NCBI GenBank assembly: GCA_964535195.1
Contig: CAZHSI010000001.1
Span: 186,001-250,000, forward strand
DNA length: 64,000 nucleotides
Direction of reading: 5' to 3'
From: UBA9339 sp964535195
GTDB taxonomy: Bacteria; Pseudomonadota; Gammaproteobacteria; UBA9339
The translations under genes and the position numbers were made by a program. Every line of letters begins with the position of its first letter. The stretch's first letter is position 1. The notes beneath the pieces were generated by a model. That model had not been told where the DNA came from. It saw only the letters and a program-made list of their open reading frames with translations, and did not search any database. Shown one piece after another: positions 58,101 to 64,000 of the stretch.

Positions 58101-59697
58101 AGATATGGCTTTAGATACGGGGACAGGGGTTATAGATGGAGTTGGGAATGGTATGGGTAAATATATTAATGCTGCGACCAGGACCGTATCAGGCGCTTTT
58201 GAAGTTCGGGATGTTATAGCAAGGATATCTCGAGACACCGAAGCGACCATTAGAAGTAAAGAACCACAAGCGCTAACGGGAAACGAAATATTTGAAAGAG
58301 AGCTTCGTATGGAAACGAATGATAGAGTTGGTGATATGCTTGCTCGTGAATTAAGGCTTTTAAAAGTAGATATTAACAGTAGTTATAACTGTGATCAGTT
58401 AAAAGAGCTTCAATTAAGGGAAAGTTATGCCGCGTATCAAAAGAGTGGTTTAATGGTTGGGGTGTGTACCAGGGTGAAGGGTTTGTTATCAACTTTTGGC
58501 GAATTTACGGAGTTAAAAGAAAGATTTATTAGCGGGGTTACCGCAGTGAAAAGTGGAATTCAAGAAGATATAGTTGATACTAATGCTAAACTGATTGCTA
58601 GTGAATTAGCTCCTCCTTTAGTCGACAAATTTGATGCGGCTTTGGATAATGTCATAGATTATATTAAGGAAAAGCAAGCGGAAAAGGATGCTAATGATAA
58701 AGTTACGGTTATTAAAGGTAAAAAACCAGTAATGCCGCTATATTTAACTCAATGGGCAAAAGAAAATAAGCTTCATCCTTCACCAAAAAAGCAAGCTTCT
58801 GAAGCTAAAGAGGGTGGTAAAAACAAACTCGCAGAAATAAGCGATAAAGAAAAAAATAAGATACAGCCAAAAAAATTGAGTGAAAATCAAATTGGTAATA
58901 CTCCATTTATATCTCCATCGAAAAATTATCTTGATACTTTGTGGGATAAAAACTTAGCTGATTATTTAGCAAACGATTTAAAGGAACAAACAACCCCATG
59001 GGTTCGAGCGCCGGAGATGTTTTTCCGCACCCAGTTATCAGTTTGTGATTACTTAGGTCAAGGGCGGCTAGACGAAAATGAAATATTCGGAAGTGTACAG
59101 TACACAGGAAATAACCAATGGAGAGAAGGTTGTAGTTTGACTGGTGGTTGTTCGGTGCCTAAGTATGAATTTGGAAAGTGGTATGAAGATTTAAGGCAAT
59201 ATTATAGTACTGAACACGATCTTGCAAAAGCAATGGGTCCCAATTCTATTGCAGTTGGTGTTAGATCTTTAGATGCGCCGGTTTTAGGTGCGGAGCATAA
59301 CTCTATGTATAGTAATGACTGGCTTAAAGAGTATAATTTAAACTATTATCATTCTCATTTCTTCTGGACAGATAGTGAAGGTACATTACACGATTTGGGA
59401 TTTTTTAAAACGGGAGTTAATCCAGATCAGGATTATTTACATCCAGAGGACGGTAATAACGCCAAGAAACAGAAAAAGGTTCTTGAGCCAAGATATGATT
59501 TATATAAAATTGTGCTGATTAAACATGATGTGCCATATACTGATAATCAAGCAAAAATGCATGAGATAGTGGCTGCTACAACTGATGGGAAGCCATATGA
59601 CTTGATAACAAACAATTGTCATTATTCTATAAAAAGAAACCCACTTCTTTATATCAACATTAAATACTCAGAGTTAAAAAATGGAGAGAAGAAATGA
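49105..59697 (+). CDS. Giant modular toxin-like protein: inverse-autotransporter barrel, J-domain, SecA-like ATPase, latrotoxin-C-like segment
   Basis: 3,530 residues. A signal/anchor helix (about 23-43) precedes an inverse-autotransporter-type barrel (95-370; YYPYLELGGAKYFH, EGNLHLGYRKLF, GFERHMTELIRRDPDVV). Then come a 15/14-residue tandem repeat (390-418) and a J-domain (435-492) with the HPD motif in LALKYHPDKNPRG. A low-complexity linker (495-775) includes an in-frame repeat insertion, followed by a helical solenoid-like region (775-1600). The SecA-like motor (1620-2200) has Walker A QIPTGEGKS, Walker B IIIDEVDSMF, GFTGTLGG, NIGGRGTD and GRAARKGEPG. A hydrophobic segment (2794-2876) has SLIASGVSDIISAGISF and RSKGMSLAISAAISG, resembling the latrotoxin C-terminal domain. 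The C-terminal module (3270-3530) carries YYHSHFFW and DLITNNCHYS, a permuted papain-like His...Cys order. Predicted secreted host-directed toxin; function untested. Confidence 0.8.
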   Translation: MELQNLKIDDNLPIFFAKLRDWQRIISSVVLLTFLSSLISPLFAYPENFQSKLAATKTGSNQLYSKLKLPTYAEKKATSFFGPKVTQGSSENFLFYNRYYPYLELGGAKYFHHHSGVAGIYDLFIPLFQTDEQLLFADLRIFDRSGKSAEGNLHLGYRKLFREIKRLLGIYGALDYKKSEVGNKFYQIMLGLEYWHNQWFLGGNIYRPVGVNKKFIKGEPQKSTTRGMQEVTEGTLFIEEIETINIKKLYDRALPGIDAEIGYSFADNLTGYVGGYYFAASGADAIRGPKARLSYNYQKPFGRLLGIIDGVSVEAGIQHDKPRKTTGYIGVKLKIGLTSLDRNTSLNGFERHMTELIRRDPDVVIGKAYDDEVVGQNSKIKIYKIRKNFHNGNENNQEKKDEYHHGNEDNQGKKDEYHRKDDDKRRFGSNNPPEEPLAFLLEKLDLSGDANWQDVRKKYGALALKYHPDKNPRGHSKFVKYSEIYERLEKNYKKELQSRKPRHNENKNIRMPVTESPVNSTQHVESAAVSSELAYPMITSGASKNNLNFLAASVEDKTIGDSQEGVVKQLTSLDKPVVHTSCAGKKLSSEFPRNSQNTSLVITQVYKFEGHYKSENNKESSVTVAVDIGKNDLSRFSINPSNSSPDFRQQFPTVAWNKFKFILRSLLRDKGAADGQGEEGHLFPPIETRSPYPAERLNLTNTSPATSGETKSVSSDKPSTTLFDCLWQGVKAIFDITTQVIDNTIGQFIDVLIPIRGARAEIIPPLQEAILPTRKPEDMENDIGFSSIETSVDIFFLDNLRENSGYNVDNFVILLSPNVIFNDTLSCALGADNSLKAEKIFKTNRQLGRAIINAHKVLKYVPNVSLLSYFENILDDHVFADELSLIMTEALIKALSLGNDFRDVSIHIDRLLNRAGFLALDLNLAMINAYKFGYRGSIDTLIYFESLLASGNANKSIPEAELLEFLTGSIQLLLGEHPRGKTDLIKIESVVNHLFYRLGRLPPNLIKAIFENYSLSQGYFTEIVLKLLAEDNAIPQDSLAMLIKSNKPLVEIKDPKVALFIALRLEQNYLQLPETTLEYFIDFLWSADEATYLLAINLYNQLTQPIPKELMLKLGNALITLLAKVSNLQRSKIEGILAKIELTAAQQLRLKTQRKIVTWHAIVNVEEKKKNLLEIYNGLVGSPVEELIAFCKSILVTQNGLFSAMIQDVLRKIPGHPKTTWNDEEKELLALFKSGDSLFSGIIKYIYDINVYEVGNKGKILATRKQKETLAALIEKLGWDIGRYFKQISFVSFSELYDFLSFAQEVALSNEELSNFLDKDDSNNFYLNIDIPQLYIELLQNLLKKIDLSERNKLTPIIEKLLGTSNWSAAFLYKFIKKSIATNKVNIMVQVLELLNDNQNKITAESLDRFGRTTMAILEHTPLAGVLPMLNHLIRDNSYFVEMNVKALLAELKRLNPHLPENLVNDLSQKFDHIFHEMLEIRKDWRQSRYQLQISKEKPTIERGYIYLYEVEEKVCLATIEKEACSYGNQSGADTLEKLRGFIENDKPDVTLIYQKALELNLVPDLKGITKSLIDWRGDDKNNDFLKWFQFYKNMNDAHKAEVMIKNIAEILAVLSQAIFNNEGFYPRPVQLLAPFLSFASGKGWLAQIPTGEGKSVAILMLAILKVMEGWQVDIITSSYELALRDSLELKRLYNQFGISVDNNVHTIDIGESRTPYDSDIMYGDVASFIADVLRDQEANVRKERDLHYIIIDEVDSMFLDNNEMLVLLASVIPGFEVFNQLFFYMHGTIRDIASMVTEHKTVDANDPNEKPSGCYLKSSFPHKDLHEEAIFPLVAALSSANEKIQDNELKEENSMMGVKLGDTCYEFLEDYMRGYVRKILNSSEMKNIHLVNIPRHLERFAESQINNWVKSLLTSFALEKKVNYLLKDGSSASGGKYKYTTAEIIDQDTGTIMYGLQWENALHQFLQIDNNLTLVPENLVSIFMSYFKFFNAYKKIYGFTGTLGGKAHRKFLEVYGVKTIIIPPFIHKDLVEFPTIFARSQAAWQEAIMEAIYKNSVERSRATLVILDHIKEVEDFGYEFSLKYPTLHVIVYSMGGKAEAEAIKARLKPGDVVITTNIGGRGTDLKIMSTVKSNGGLHVIKTSFSKSIRTEHQALGRAARKGEPGSAQLIINLQQLRTKCQEKAECLSKDCDSQTLKNLERCIYQEREENGTLGLVEDKLVRIRYMLIKDEIHSKFVELYRELESPTGYKLLFSQGGNGQELEDLTFNLYQENTKLKLKIVDQAKNPQLVDINITPLIKAISPRAERRLKDILANPKSTIAELSHLEYVLLQFIGASYGYAKNPKIYNQVEYVFSNKYGNDKTGYLTGLLYNDPQYQDLKNEATQSGAPKPQDSLLAKVEIRALFFLWEEFIKLFNKESRGRQLVEDFGIWFKQNLDLPSYDPAEFATPEGQGRIKQLFDNFAKEKKAAFASFKREIIAKNNQDTLVKNPSYHVYDAWKGLWHSRDGRLNQKQPELSGLFGLNLKFLSEQEFFLEQSVSRDWSILGTVIEPITSPIPKAIVPPDRLKYGVSYDANKLLSDGVISCDKALTSDPTFFGIWAAYNARAILAIIQKAAGIEKVEQRTAAVVDGIRLFIEDTQKAIDAIQEFILPQLEAQLSFSLHHGLAYNSESAEQQMLTIEIYKLIIGILNENIKVAVEAGNNNKAKLDVDSSLDLAKVARGLNITEITQNWLSVTKGRQVGSAYYSSVKATSELSGLKVSSDSINMALGQIEQYGGYLFKMRVVPLKEEEKSWWGNLCSAVLGGLSIFAGIFLAQFGGIILTSFASSLIASGVSDIISAGISFLTGNPINFGNYFRSKGMSLAISAAISGALYLVQKVAEYAQKFSELAKTINDRVKTYTEGAKNLATNSPGTWVFNSFKMGLINRGISKLAAKLGNELFVDKADIKAQATAAINEIIKRCKNLLEQLGATKKELVYKLYNEVSDVIGRYDWQLNKAADMALDTGTGVIDGVGNGMGKYINAATRTVSGAFEVRDVIARISRDTEATIRSKEPQALTGNEIFERELRMETNDRVGDMLARELRLLKVDINSSYNCDQLKELQLRESYAAYQKSGLMVGVCTRVKGLLSTFGEFTELKERFISGVTAVKSGIQEDIVDTNAKLIASELAPPLVDKFDAALDNVIDYIKEKQAEKDANDKVTVIKGKKPVMPLYLTQWAKENKLHPSPKKQASEAKEGGKNKLAEISDKEKNKIQPKKLSENQIGNTPFISPSKNYLDTLWDKNLADYLANDLKEQTTPWVRAPEMFFRTQLSVCDYLGQGRLDENEIFGSVQYTGNNQWREGCSLTGGCSVPKYEFGKWYEDLRQYYSTEHDLAKAMGPNSIAVGVRSLDAPVLGAEHNSMYSNDWLKEYNLNYYHSHFFWTDSEGTLHDLGFFKTGVNPDQDYLHPEDGNNAKKQKKVLEPRYDLYKIVLIKHDVPYTDNQAKMHEIVAATTDGKPYDLITNNCHYSIKRNPLLYINIKYSELKNGEKK
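50272..50358 (+). repeat. Short tandem repeat inside the giant gene
   Basis: Two adjacent units of 45 and 42 bp encode HNGNENNQEKKDEYH and HGNEDNQGKKDEYH. It lies between the barrel and the J-domain, probably a flexible hydrophilic spacer. Confidence 0.85.
51071..51196 (+). repeat. Family A repeat inserted in frame in the giant gene
   Basis: ATAAATTTAAATTTATTCTACGC, GCGTGACAAAG, GGTCAAGGGGAAGAGG, CCATACCCCGCCGAGAG and GCTAAACTTAAC follow the same order and spacing as the non-coding copies at 24229-24372 and 28916-29048. Here they are translated (about residues 656-697, NKFKFILRSLLRDKGAADGQ onward) without breaking the frame. The first 18 bases after position 51070 region (AATAAATTTAAATTTATT) are a perfect palindrome. 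Confidence 0.65.
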
Positions 59698-60737
59698 AAA
59701 AAGTACTTATGTTTATAGCAACCTGCATTATTCGTCTTTTTCTAATTTTATTTGTTATTATTACAATCTATATTTTAAGAGATATTAGCATTAGCAAACA
59801 TGAGATCAAGAAAACCAAAATGTTAACTGATGGGCGTATTATTTATACTGATGTAGTCAACCTTGCTCTTACAGTTTATTCTCTGGATATTAAGGCACGA
59901 GAAATAAAAAAAATATATGTAAGTCAAAAAGAAGATAGCAATGCAGAATATTTTGATAAACTTAAAAAAGAGAATGATGAGAAAAAATCTTTAGGGATCT
60001 ATAATTTTGTTAATGTTAATAAAGGTAAGGGACTTATAGAATATGCTTATATTAGCAAGATGAATTCTGATTGGGTGTTATTAGGAATAAACAATTATTC
60101 TGAAGATCTTATCTACAAACTTAATATAAAAACAGGAGAAATGGTTTATTTACGTAAAGGCTCACTACCCACATATATGCCTCGGTATAACAAAATGTTC
60201 TTTTTCTTATCGGGTAAACATATATGCGGTGAATCTACTAAGGGAGAGCTGTATATGGTGGATATGGGTGATCTTAATAAGCCAAAATTTATTGCAAAGG
60301 TTATTACTGAACGTGGTGAGAATGTGATTATCCCAATATCTTATAGTGAAATAATGTTTTGGTCTTATGAAGAAGATAGTTCATTAATTTATAACATAGA
60401 AACCGACAGATTAAAAAAATGGACTGTTGAGGGTTATTCTCCTTGGAAATGGAGAGACAAAACCAAACAATTAATTTGTAATGCTCACGGAGAGAAATTT
60501 TTAGTAAGTTTAGATGGTAAGCGTATTGAAAAAATACCCTCCCCAAAATTTGTAAGGATGTATATATCTGAAAAAGATATATTTGTTAATTCACATGGGG
60601 TGGCACGTTTTTACTGGCAAGATGGTTTGAATTTTAATGAGGTATCGGAGCTATCGATAAGTGACCTTAAGACTGGTAAAAAAGAGCTATTAGGTCGCGA
60701 TACTTCTTTGAATTATGGGATATATCTACCTGAATAA
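59694..60737 (+). CDS. Membrane-anchored beta-propeller-like protein coupled to the giant gene
   Basis: 347 residues. The ATG overlaps the giant gene's stop by 4 nt (ATGA), so it is translationally coupled. An N-terminal transmembrane helix (about 6-28) precedes an extracytoplasmic domain with repeated strand patterns (LIYKLNIKTGEMVYL, LIYNIETDRLKKW, SISDLKTGKKELL), as in TolB/WD40-type propellers. No family is certain. Position directly after a polymorphic-toxin-like C terminus suggests an immunity or partner protein; propellers are unusual as immunity proteins, so an accessory role is equally possible. The second propeller gene at 61496 follows the duplicated C-terminal module in the same way. 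Confidence 0.65.
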   Translation: MKKVLMFIATCIIRLFLILFVIITIYILRDISISKHEIKKTKMLTDGRIIYTDVVNLALTVYSLDIKAREIKKIYVSQKEDSNAEYFDKLKKENDEKKSLGIYNFVNVNKGKGLIEYAYISKMNSDWVLLGINNYSEDLIYKLNIKTGEMVYLRKGSLPTYMPRYNKMFFFLSGKHICGESTKGELYMVDMGDLNKPKFIAKVITERGENVIIPISYSEIMFWSYEEDSSLIYNIETDRLKKWTVEGYSPWKWRDKTKQLICNAHGEKFLVSLDGKRIEKIPSPKFVRMYISEKDIFVNSHGVARFYWQDGLNFNEVSELSISDLKTGKKELLGRDTSLNYGIYLPE

Positions 60738-60840
60738 GAGGGATAAGGCGGCTCAGGGGTATGAGGTGTAGCTACAAGTACAGCATCAAACTTAATAACC
60801 GGCTTGCAGACCAATATCAACGTGCAAAAGCATTTATAAA

Positions 60841-61487
60841 TTCCATCCTTCTCCAAAAGAGCAAAAATCTGATCTTGATACCTTATGGGTTAAAAACTTA
60901 GCTGATTATTTAGCAAACGATCTAAAGGAACAAACAACTCCGTGGGTTCGAATACCAGAGATGTTTTTCCGCACCCAGTTACCAGTTTGTGATTACTTAG
61001 GTCAAGGGCGGCTAGACAAAAATGAAATATTTGGAAGTGTACGAGTGCCAGGAGGTGTTGATAGGCAAACGCCGCTACTACTTAAACCACAGTTAAGTGA
61101 TGAAAAATCGCTAGAAAATTGGTCCTATATAAGCAAAACTCCGAATCAGGTGTTGTTTGGTTTAGTGCTGGAGATGGAATTATAGACGAAAATATGACAG
61201 CTAAATGGGTCAAAAGACCGTTGGATATGGACAATGCCAAAGATCAATATATTCCAGCACCGTTGACTGATAATGAAGTTACCCATTGGGGACTCTCAAT
61301 AATCAATAGCAAAGGAAAACGGGAAATTGTTGGGTACTTTGGTGATTCCTATGTGCGTCCGGAAGAACAACAAGTATGCAAAAAACATTGTAAACAAAAG
61401 ACCGATGTTCAAGAATTCTACGTGCCTTATAAAGTAGGTAGTCGTTACGAAGTTTATTTTGATAATCAAATTAAGGATAAAAAATAG
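60841..61487 (+). pseudogene. Orphan duplicate of the giant protein's C-terminal module
   Basis: Bases 60874-61042 match 58930-59098 of the giant gene with about 13 differences in 169 and no indel (LDTLWVKNLADYLANDLKEQ, then FFRTQLPVCDYLGQGRLDKN). After FGSV the two diverge. The frame has no start before a stop pair at 60793-60798 except an internal ATG at 60961, and it shifts frame near 61100-61150 before continuing to 61487. The divergent part keeps THWGLSIINSKGKREIVGYF and a PEE motif like the parent's HSHFFW...LGFF...PED, but ends before an NNCH-like Cys. It is a start-less, frameshifted, truncated module. Confidence 0.8.
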
Positions 61488-61495
61488 GGGGAAAT

Positions 61496-62638
61496 ATGAA
61501 GAAATTTTATAATTACTTACTTCGTTATCACAAGCAAGGTGTTTTTTACAAATTAAAGCGACCTAGCAAAAACTTGAAAGTTGGTGCATCTTTTGCATTG
61601 ATAACAAGGGGAGGTACGAAATTTTTTATCATGCTCTTTTTTTTGTTTGTTATCACTGGTTGTTCACGAAGTGAAGAAAACACTTGCGGTGTTTTACCAG
61701 AAAATAGTAATTATAACATTGTGGTGGGAAATCATCTGTACACTTTCACAGAGCACGGTTTAATCTATAAAGGTTGTTACATCGATCATGAAAAGTGGAA
61801 AGGTGATGTAGAATGTCCAGTCTTAGACAAAAAAAATAAAATAATTTATTTTTATCAGTCTGATGCTAGTTATGGACTTCCCACGGGGGTTTATAAGTTA
61901 GATATAAATAAACCAGATGGTATACCTACTTATGTAATAGATGGTGATTGCCCGTCAATTTCTCCTGATGGTAATTATTTAACATTTGGAGGAAGTTATG
62001 TAGATGAAGTTGGTTTTACTATAAAAATGTTAGACATTAAAACTGGAAAAATAATAAAAGAGTTGGTTAATGATGCGTGTACCATGGTAGTAGCTTGGAT
62101 TAACGATCATCAAATAATCTATGATAGCGATGAAAATCGATTTGATAAAACGAATAGAAAAAGCAGATTATACGTGGTCGATGTAAATACGCTGGAAAAA
62201 GAGGATTTGCAAATGCCTGGTTTTTACACCGGGGTAGGTGCATTAACTCCAGATGCTAAACGTATCTTATTAGCCAGCGTTAAAAAAGACGTATTATATA
62301 ACCTTGAAACTAGACGAGTTGATAGAGTTATTTCTAACAAGCATATTGTGTCCGCACGGGAGATGTTTTGGCTGCCAGATGAAAGTGGTTTTATATACGG
62401 AAGAGGTTTTTGGCAAGATAGGTTCAATCCAGACAGCGTCGGTAATCTAGTTTATTATTCTTTAAACAAGGAAAAAGATGTTATGTTAATCGGTAGTAAA
62501 TTCTCAAGCGCTGGTTTTGTGCTACCTCCTGAAATTGAATTAAAGCCAGTTTATAATCGAAGTAATAGACTATATTTTGATTATCCAGAAAACATTAAAA
62601 AAGTTTGCATAAAACCAGCCAAAAAACATTGGTTTTAG
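61496..62638 (+). CDS. Beta-propeller lipoprotein following the orphan module
   Basis: 380 residues if translated from 61496 (AGGGGG 4 nt upstream). An internal ATG at 61631 gives a perfect lipoprotein signal (MLFFLFVITGC) and has AAGGGGAGG about 14 nt upstream, so the true start may be there (335 residues). The rest has TolB-like propeller repeats (CPSISPDGNYLTFGG, IKMLDIKTGKIIKEL, RLYVVDVNTLEKEDL, ALTPDAKRILLASVK). It resembles the 59694 protein in architecture rather than close sequence. Its place after the orphan module mirrors that of the first propeller gene after the giant gene. Confidence 0.7.
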   Translation: MKKFYNYLLRYHKQGVFYKLKRPSKNLKVGASFALITRGGTKFFIMLFFLFVITGCSRSEENTCGVLPENSNYNIVVGNHLYTFTEHGLIYKGCYIDHEKWKGDVECPVLDKKNKIIYFYQSDASYGLPTGVYKLDINKPDGIPTYVIDGDCPSISPDGNYLTFGGSYVDEVGFTIKMLDIKTGKIIKELVNDACTMVVAWINDHQIIYDSDENRFDKTNRKSRLYVVDVNTLEKEDLQMPGFYTGVGALTPDAKRILLASVKKDVLYNLETRRVDRVISNKHIVSAREMFWLPDESGFIYGRGFWQDRFNPDSVGNLVYYSLNKEKDVMLIGSKFSSAGFVLPPEIELKPVYNRSNRLYFDYPENIKKVCIKPAKKHWF

Positions 62639-62991
62639 GATCAAAATGTATAAGTTTTGATAAACCATTGCCATTGGATCAGCCAAAGGTTCCATTTTGG
62701 CATAAGATGGTCAAAGGCTTAAGTTTTGTGCCAAAACTGTCAAAATTAAGTTTAATGGGATACCCCTTCCTGGGCTGAACGTGCTTGCTGAGCTGTTTAT
62801 TTACTTGTCAGCATGTTTTTGATATTATTATCAAGATTTTTGTATGTGGATGGCTCTGATTTGAGTCTAGGGCCTAATCAATAAAAGGAGAGTATTGGTA
62901 TGGAGTCCTGCGGGAGATTGTCGATTGTTGTCTATTTTTCGATAGTTTTCCTTTCTCAGCTGATGCTATGGATATTGTCCCAGGAAAAAAT
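62639..62991. other. Gene-poor spacer before the last open frame
   Basis: An inverted repeat TTTTGGCA (62695-62702) / TGCCAAAA (62729-62736) lies here. A 33-codon frame starts at an ATG (62900) with a good AAAGGAG (62884-62890) but ends at 62998. The downstream coiled-coil frame overlaps it in another frame, so a frameshift may have separated the true start from the rest. Confidence 0.45.
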
Positions 62992-64000
62992 ATGGTAATG
63001 ATTTTTCTGCTTGAACGCTTCTATGCCAAACTACACAATCTTGAAAGTAGACTGCATGACCGCGGTATTAGCATAGCATGTCTTAGTAGACTTAAAGATA
63101 ACGAGGCCATCATACGAAACCTTATGGCGTCGAGGCATTCTACCCCAGATATATTTGATTATAATAGAGACTTAGTGGAAGAGTTAGAGGGTATGGTGCG
63201 ACACCTAGAGGAAGAGGTTGGAAGGCTGATGGGGGATGATGAGTGGGCAATAACAAGAAAAAAAGATATCGAAGCCTACCGCAATAAAATCAATAAAGAA
63301 GACCTTGAAAGAACTATAAGATCGCGTGAAGGGTTTCTAAAAGAGCTGCAAGAATACTTAACTGAAATGCACTCTGTTTTTATCGAACAAACTGAGGAGC
63401 TTTTAAAAAGCTTAGCTGATAAGCTGAAAAAAAATCAGGAAGCTATTGCTGACGCACAGAGACGAATTCAAGAACTTCAAGCACAGGCTGAAAATTTACA
63501 AAAACAATTAGATGCGGTAGAAAATAGTATGGCTGCAGATTTAGCAGCTATTTCTGGTATCATAGTTGCTGCGCAGCAGATGCATGGTATGGTGCTTGGT
63601 AACCTATCCGCTGCAGACCAAACCACTTTACAAAACTCTATAGACATATTGCAAGCAGGACCGCAACAAGGAGAGTCACTTGAAAGCTACTATCAGCGTA
63701 CCGTTGCAGCAGCCCAGGATTTTGTTATGATAGCGCCTGTTGCGCAGCAGCAATATGATGTATTGATTACAGCTGCACAAGGTGATAGAGCTAGGTACGC
63801 TGAAACTGTTGATGGTGAAGAACAAATATTGGTAGGTCATAACACTGAGTTAGTTGCAGTGAATGATAGTTTGCTTAGACATGATACTGAAGCTGATAGA
63901 ATGAGACAGGAAAGGGATGGTCTAACTAAAGAGATCAGTTTACTTAAGTCAGGAACAAGGGATGCTGCTGGAGAAGAGAGGTTAAAGGTTAGCGAGGCTA
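62992..64000 (+). CDS. Coiled-coil protein, 3' end outside window
   Basis: The frame is open from about 62878 to the window end. Possible starts are ATG at 62968 or 62992; neither has a good ribosome binding site. At least 336 residues are seen. A long Glu/Lys/Gln-rich coiled coil (about 60-195; RRIQELQAQAENLQKQLDAV) is followed by an Ala-rich helical stretch (AAISGIIVAAQQMHGMV) and more helical sequence. No family recognised. It may be another large effector. Confidence 0.6.
   Translation, partial: MVMIFLLERFYAKLHNLESRLHDRGISIACLSRLKDNEAIIRNLMASRHSTPDIFDYNRDLVEELEGMVRHLEEEVGRLMGDDEWAITRKKDIEAYRNKINKEDLERTIRSREGFLKELQEYLTEMHSVFIEQTEELLKSLADKLKKNQEAIADAQRRIQELQAQAENLQKQLDAVENSMAADLAAISGIIVAAQQMHGMVLGNLSAADQTTLQNSIDILQAGPQQGESLESYYQRTVAAAQDFVMIAPVAQQQYDVLITAAQGDRARYAETVDGEEQILVGHNTELVAVNDSLLRHDTEADRMRQERDGLTKEISLLKSGTRDAAGEERLKVSEA

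Overview
The window reads as an AT-rich gammaproteobacterial chromosome segment from a host-associated, probably intracellular organism. The first 34 kb holds housekeeping genes in the gammaproteobacterial order: thrS-infC-rpmI-rplT-pheS-pheT-ihfA-merR, and rpsB-tsf-pyrH-frr-uppS-cdsA-bamA-skp-lpxD-fabZ-lpxA. Lipid A and Bam genes make it a diderm. dxr is absent between frr and uppS, and rseP is absent between cdsA and bamA. Absence of dxr would fit a mevalonate-using member of the Legionellales (Coxiella/Rickettsiella/Diplorickettsia-like). That placement is an inference from gene content and effector types, not a proven identification.

Layout. 1-2.8 kb: 3' end of clpP, then surE, an nlpD-type lipoprotein and recO. 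2.9-3.6 kb: lpxH (minus). 3.7-11.2 kb: tRNA-Val and the thrS to merR translation/IHF operon, with infC starting at a non-canonical ATC codon. 11.3-12.2 kb: tRNA-Pro with broken duplicate pieces, a Trm112-like gene and tRNA-Ser. 12.2-16 kb: yciB (minus), scpA-scpB, rlmB, map (minus). 16-26.6 kb: the rpsB to lpxA run. 26.9-28.8 kb: an inverse-autotransporter barrel protein (minus). 29.6-34.5 kb: infA, mnmA, mfd. 34.6 kb: tRNA-Lys.

From tRNA-Lys to the window end (about 29 kb) the character changes. There are almost no metabolic genes. Instead there are secreted or surface proteins with eukaryote-directed domains, transposase remnants and pseudogenes. They include a lipoprotein glycosyltransferase of the TcdA/TcdB DXD type and a decayed Schlafen-like (AlbA_2) gene. 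They also include a secreted deaminase-plus-OTU protein, a small protein with a double-glycine leader, a long fibronectin-III repeat protein cut by a 100-N assembly gap, and an LVIVD beta-propeller protein.

The centrepiece is a 3,530-residue protein (49105-59697). In order it carries an inverse-autotransporter barrel, a DnaJ J-domain, a long helical region, a SecA-like ATPase, a latrotoxin-C-like hydrophobic segment and a C-terminal module with a permuted papain-like His/Cys signature. It is translationally coupled to a membrane-anchored beta-propeller gene. A start-less duplicate of the C-terminal module and a second beta-propeller gene (a lipoprotein) follow. This layout resembles polymorphic-toxin loci: full-length toxin, partner, orphan tip, second partner.

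Several families of dispersed palindromic repeats run through the window. One sits upstream of frr with 18-bp perfect arms, and its right arm contributes to the ribosome binding site. A different family lies before lpxD and beside the inverse-autotransporter gene, and is also inserted in frame inside the giant toxin-like gene, much as Rickettsia palindromic elements do.
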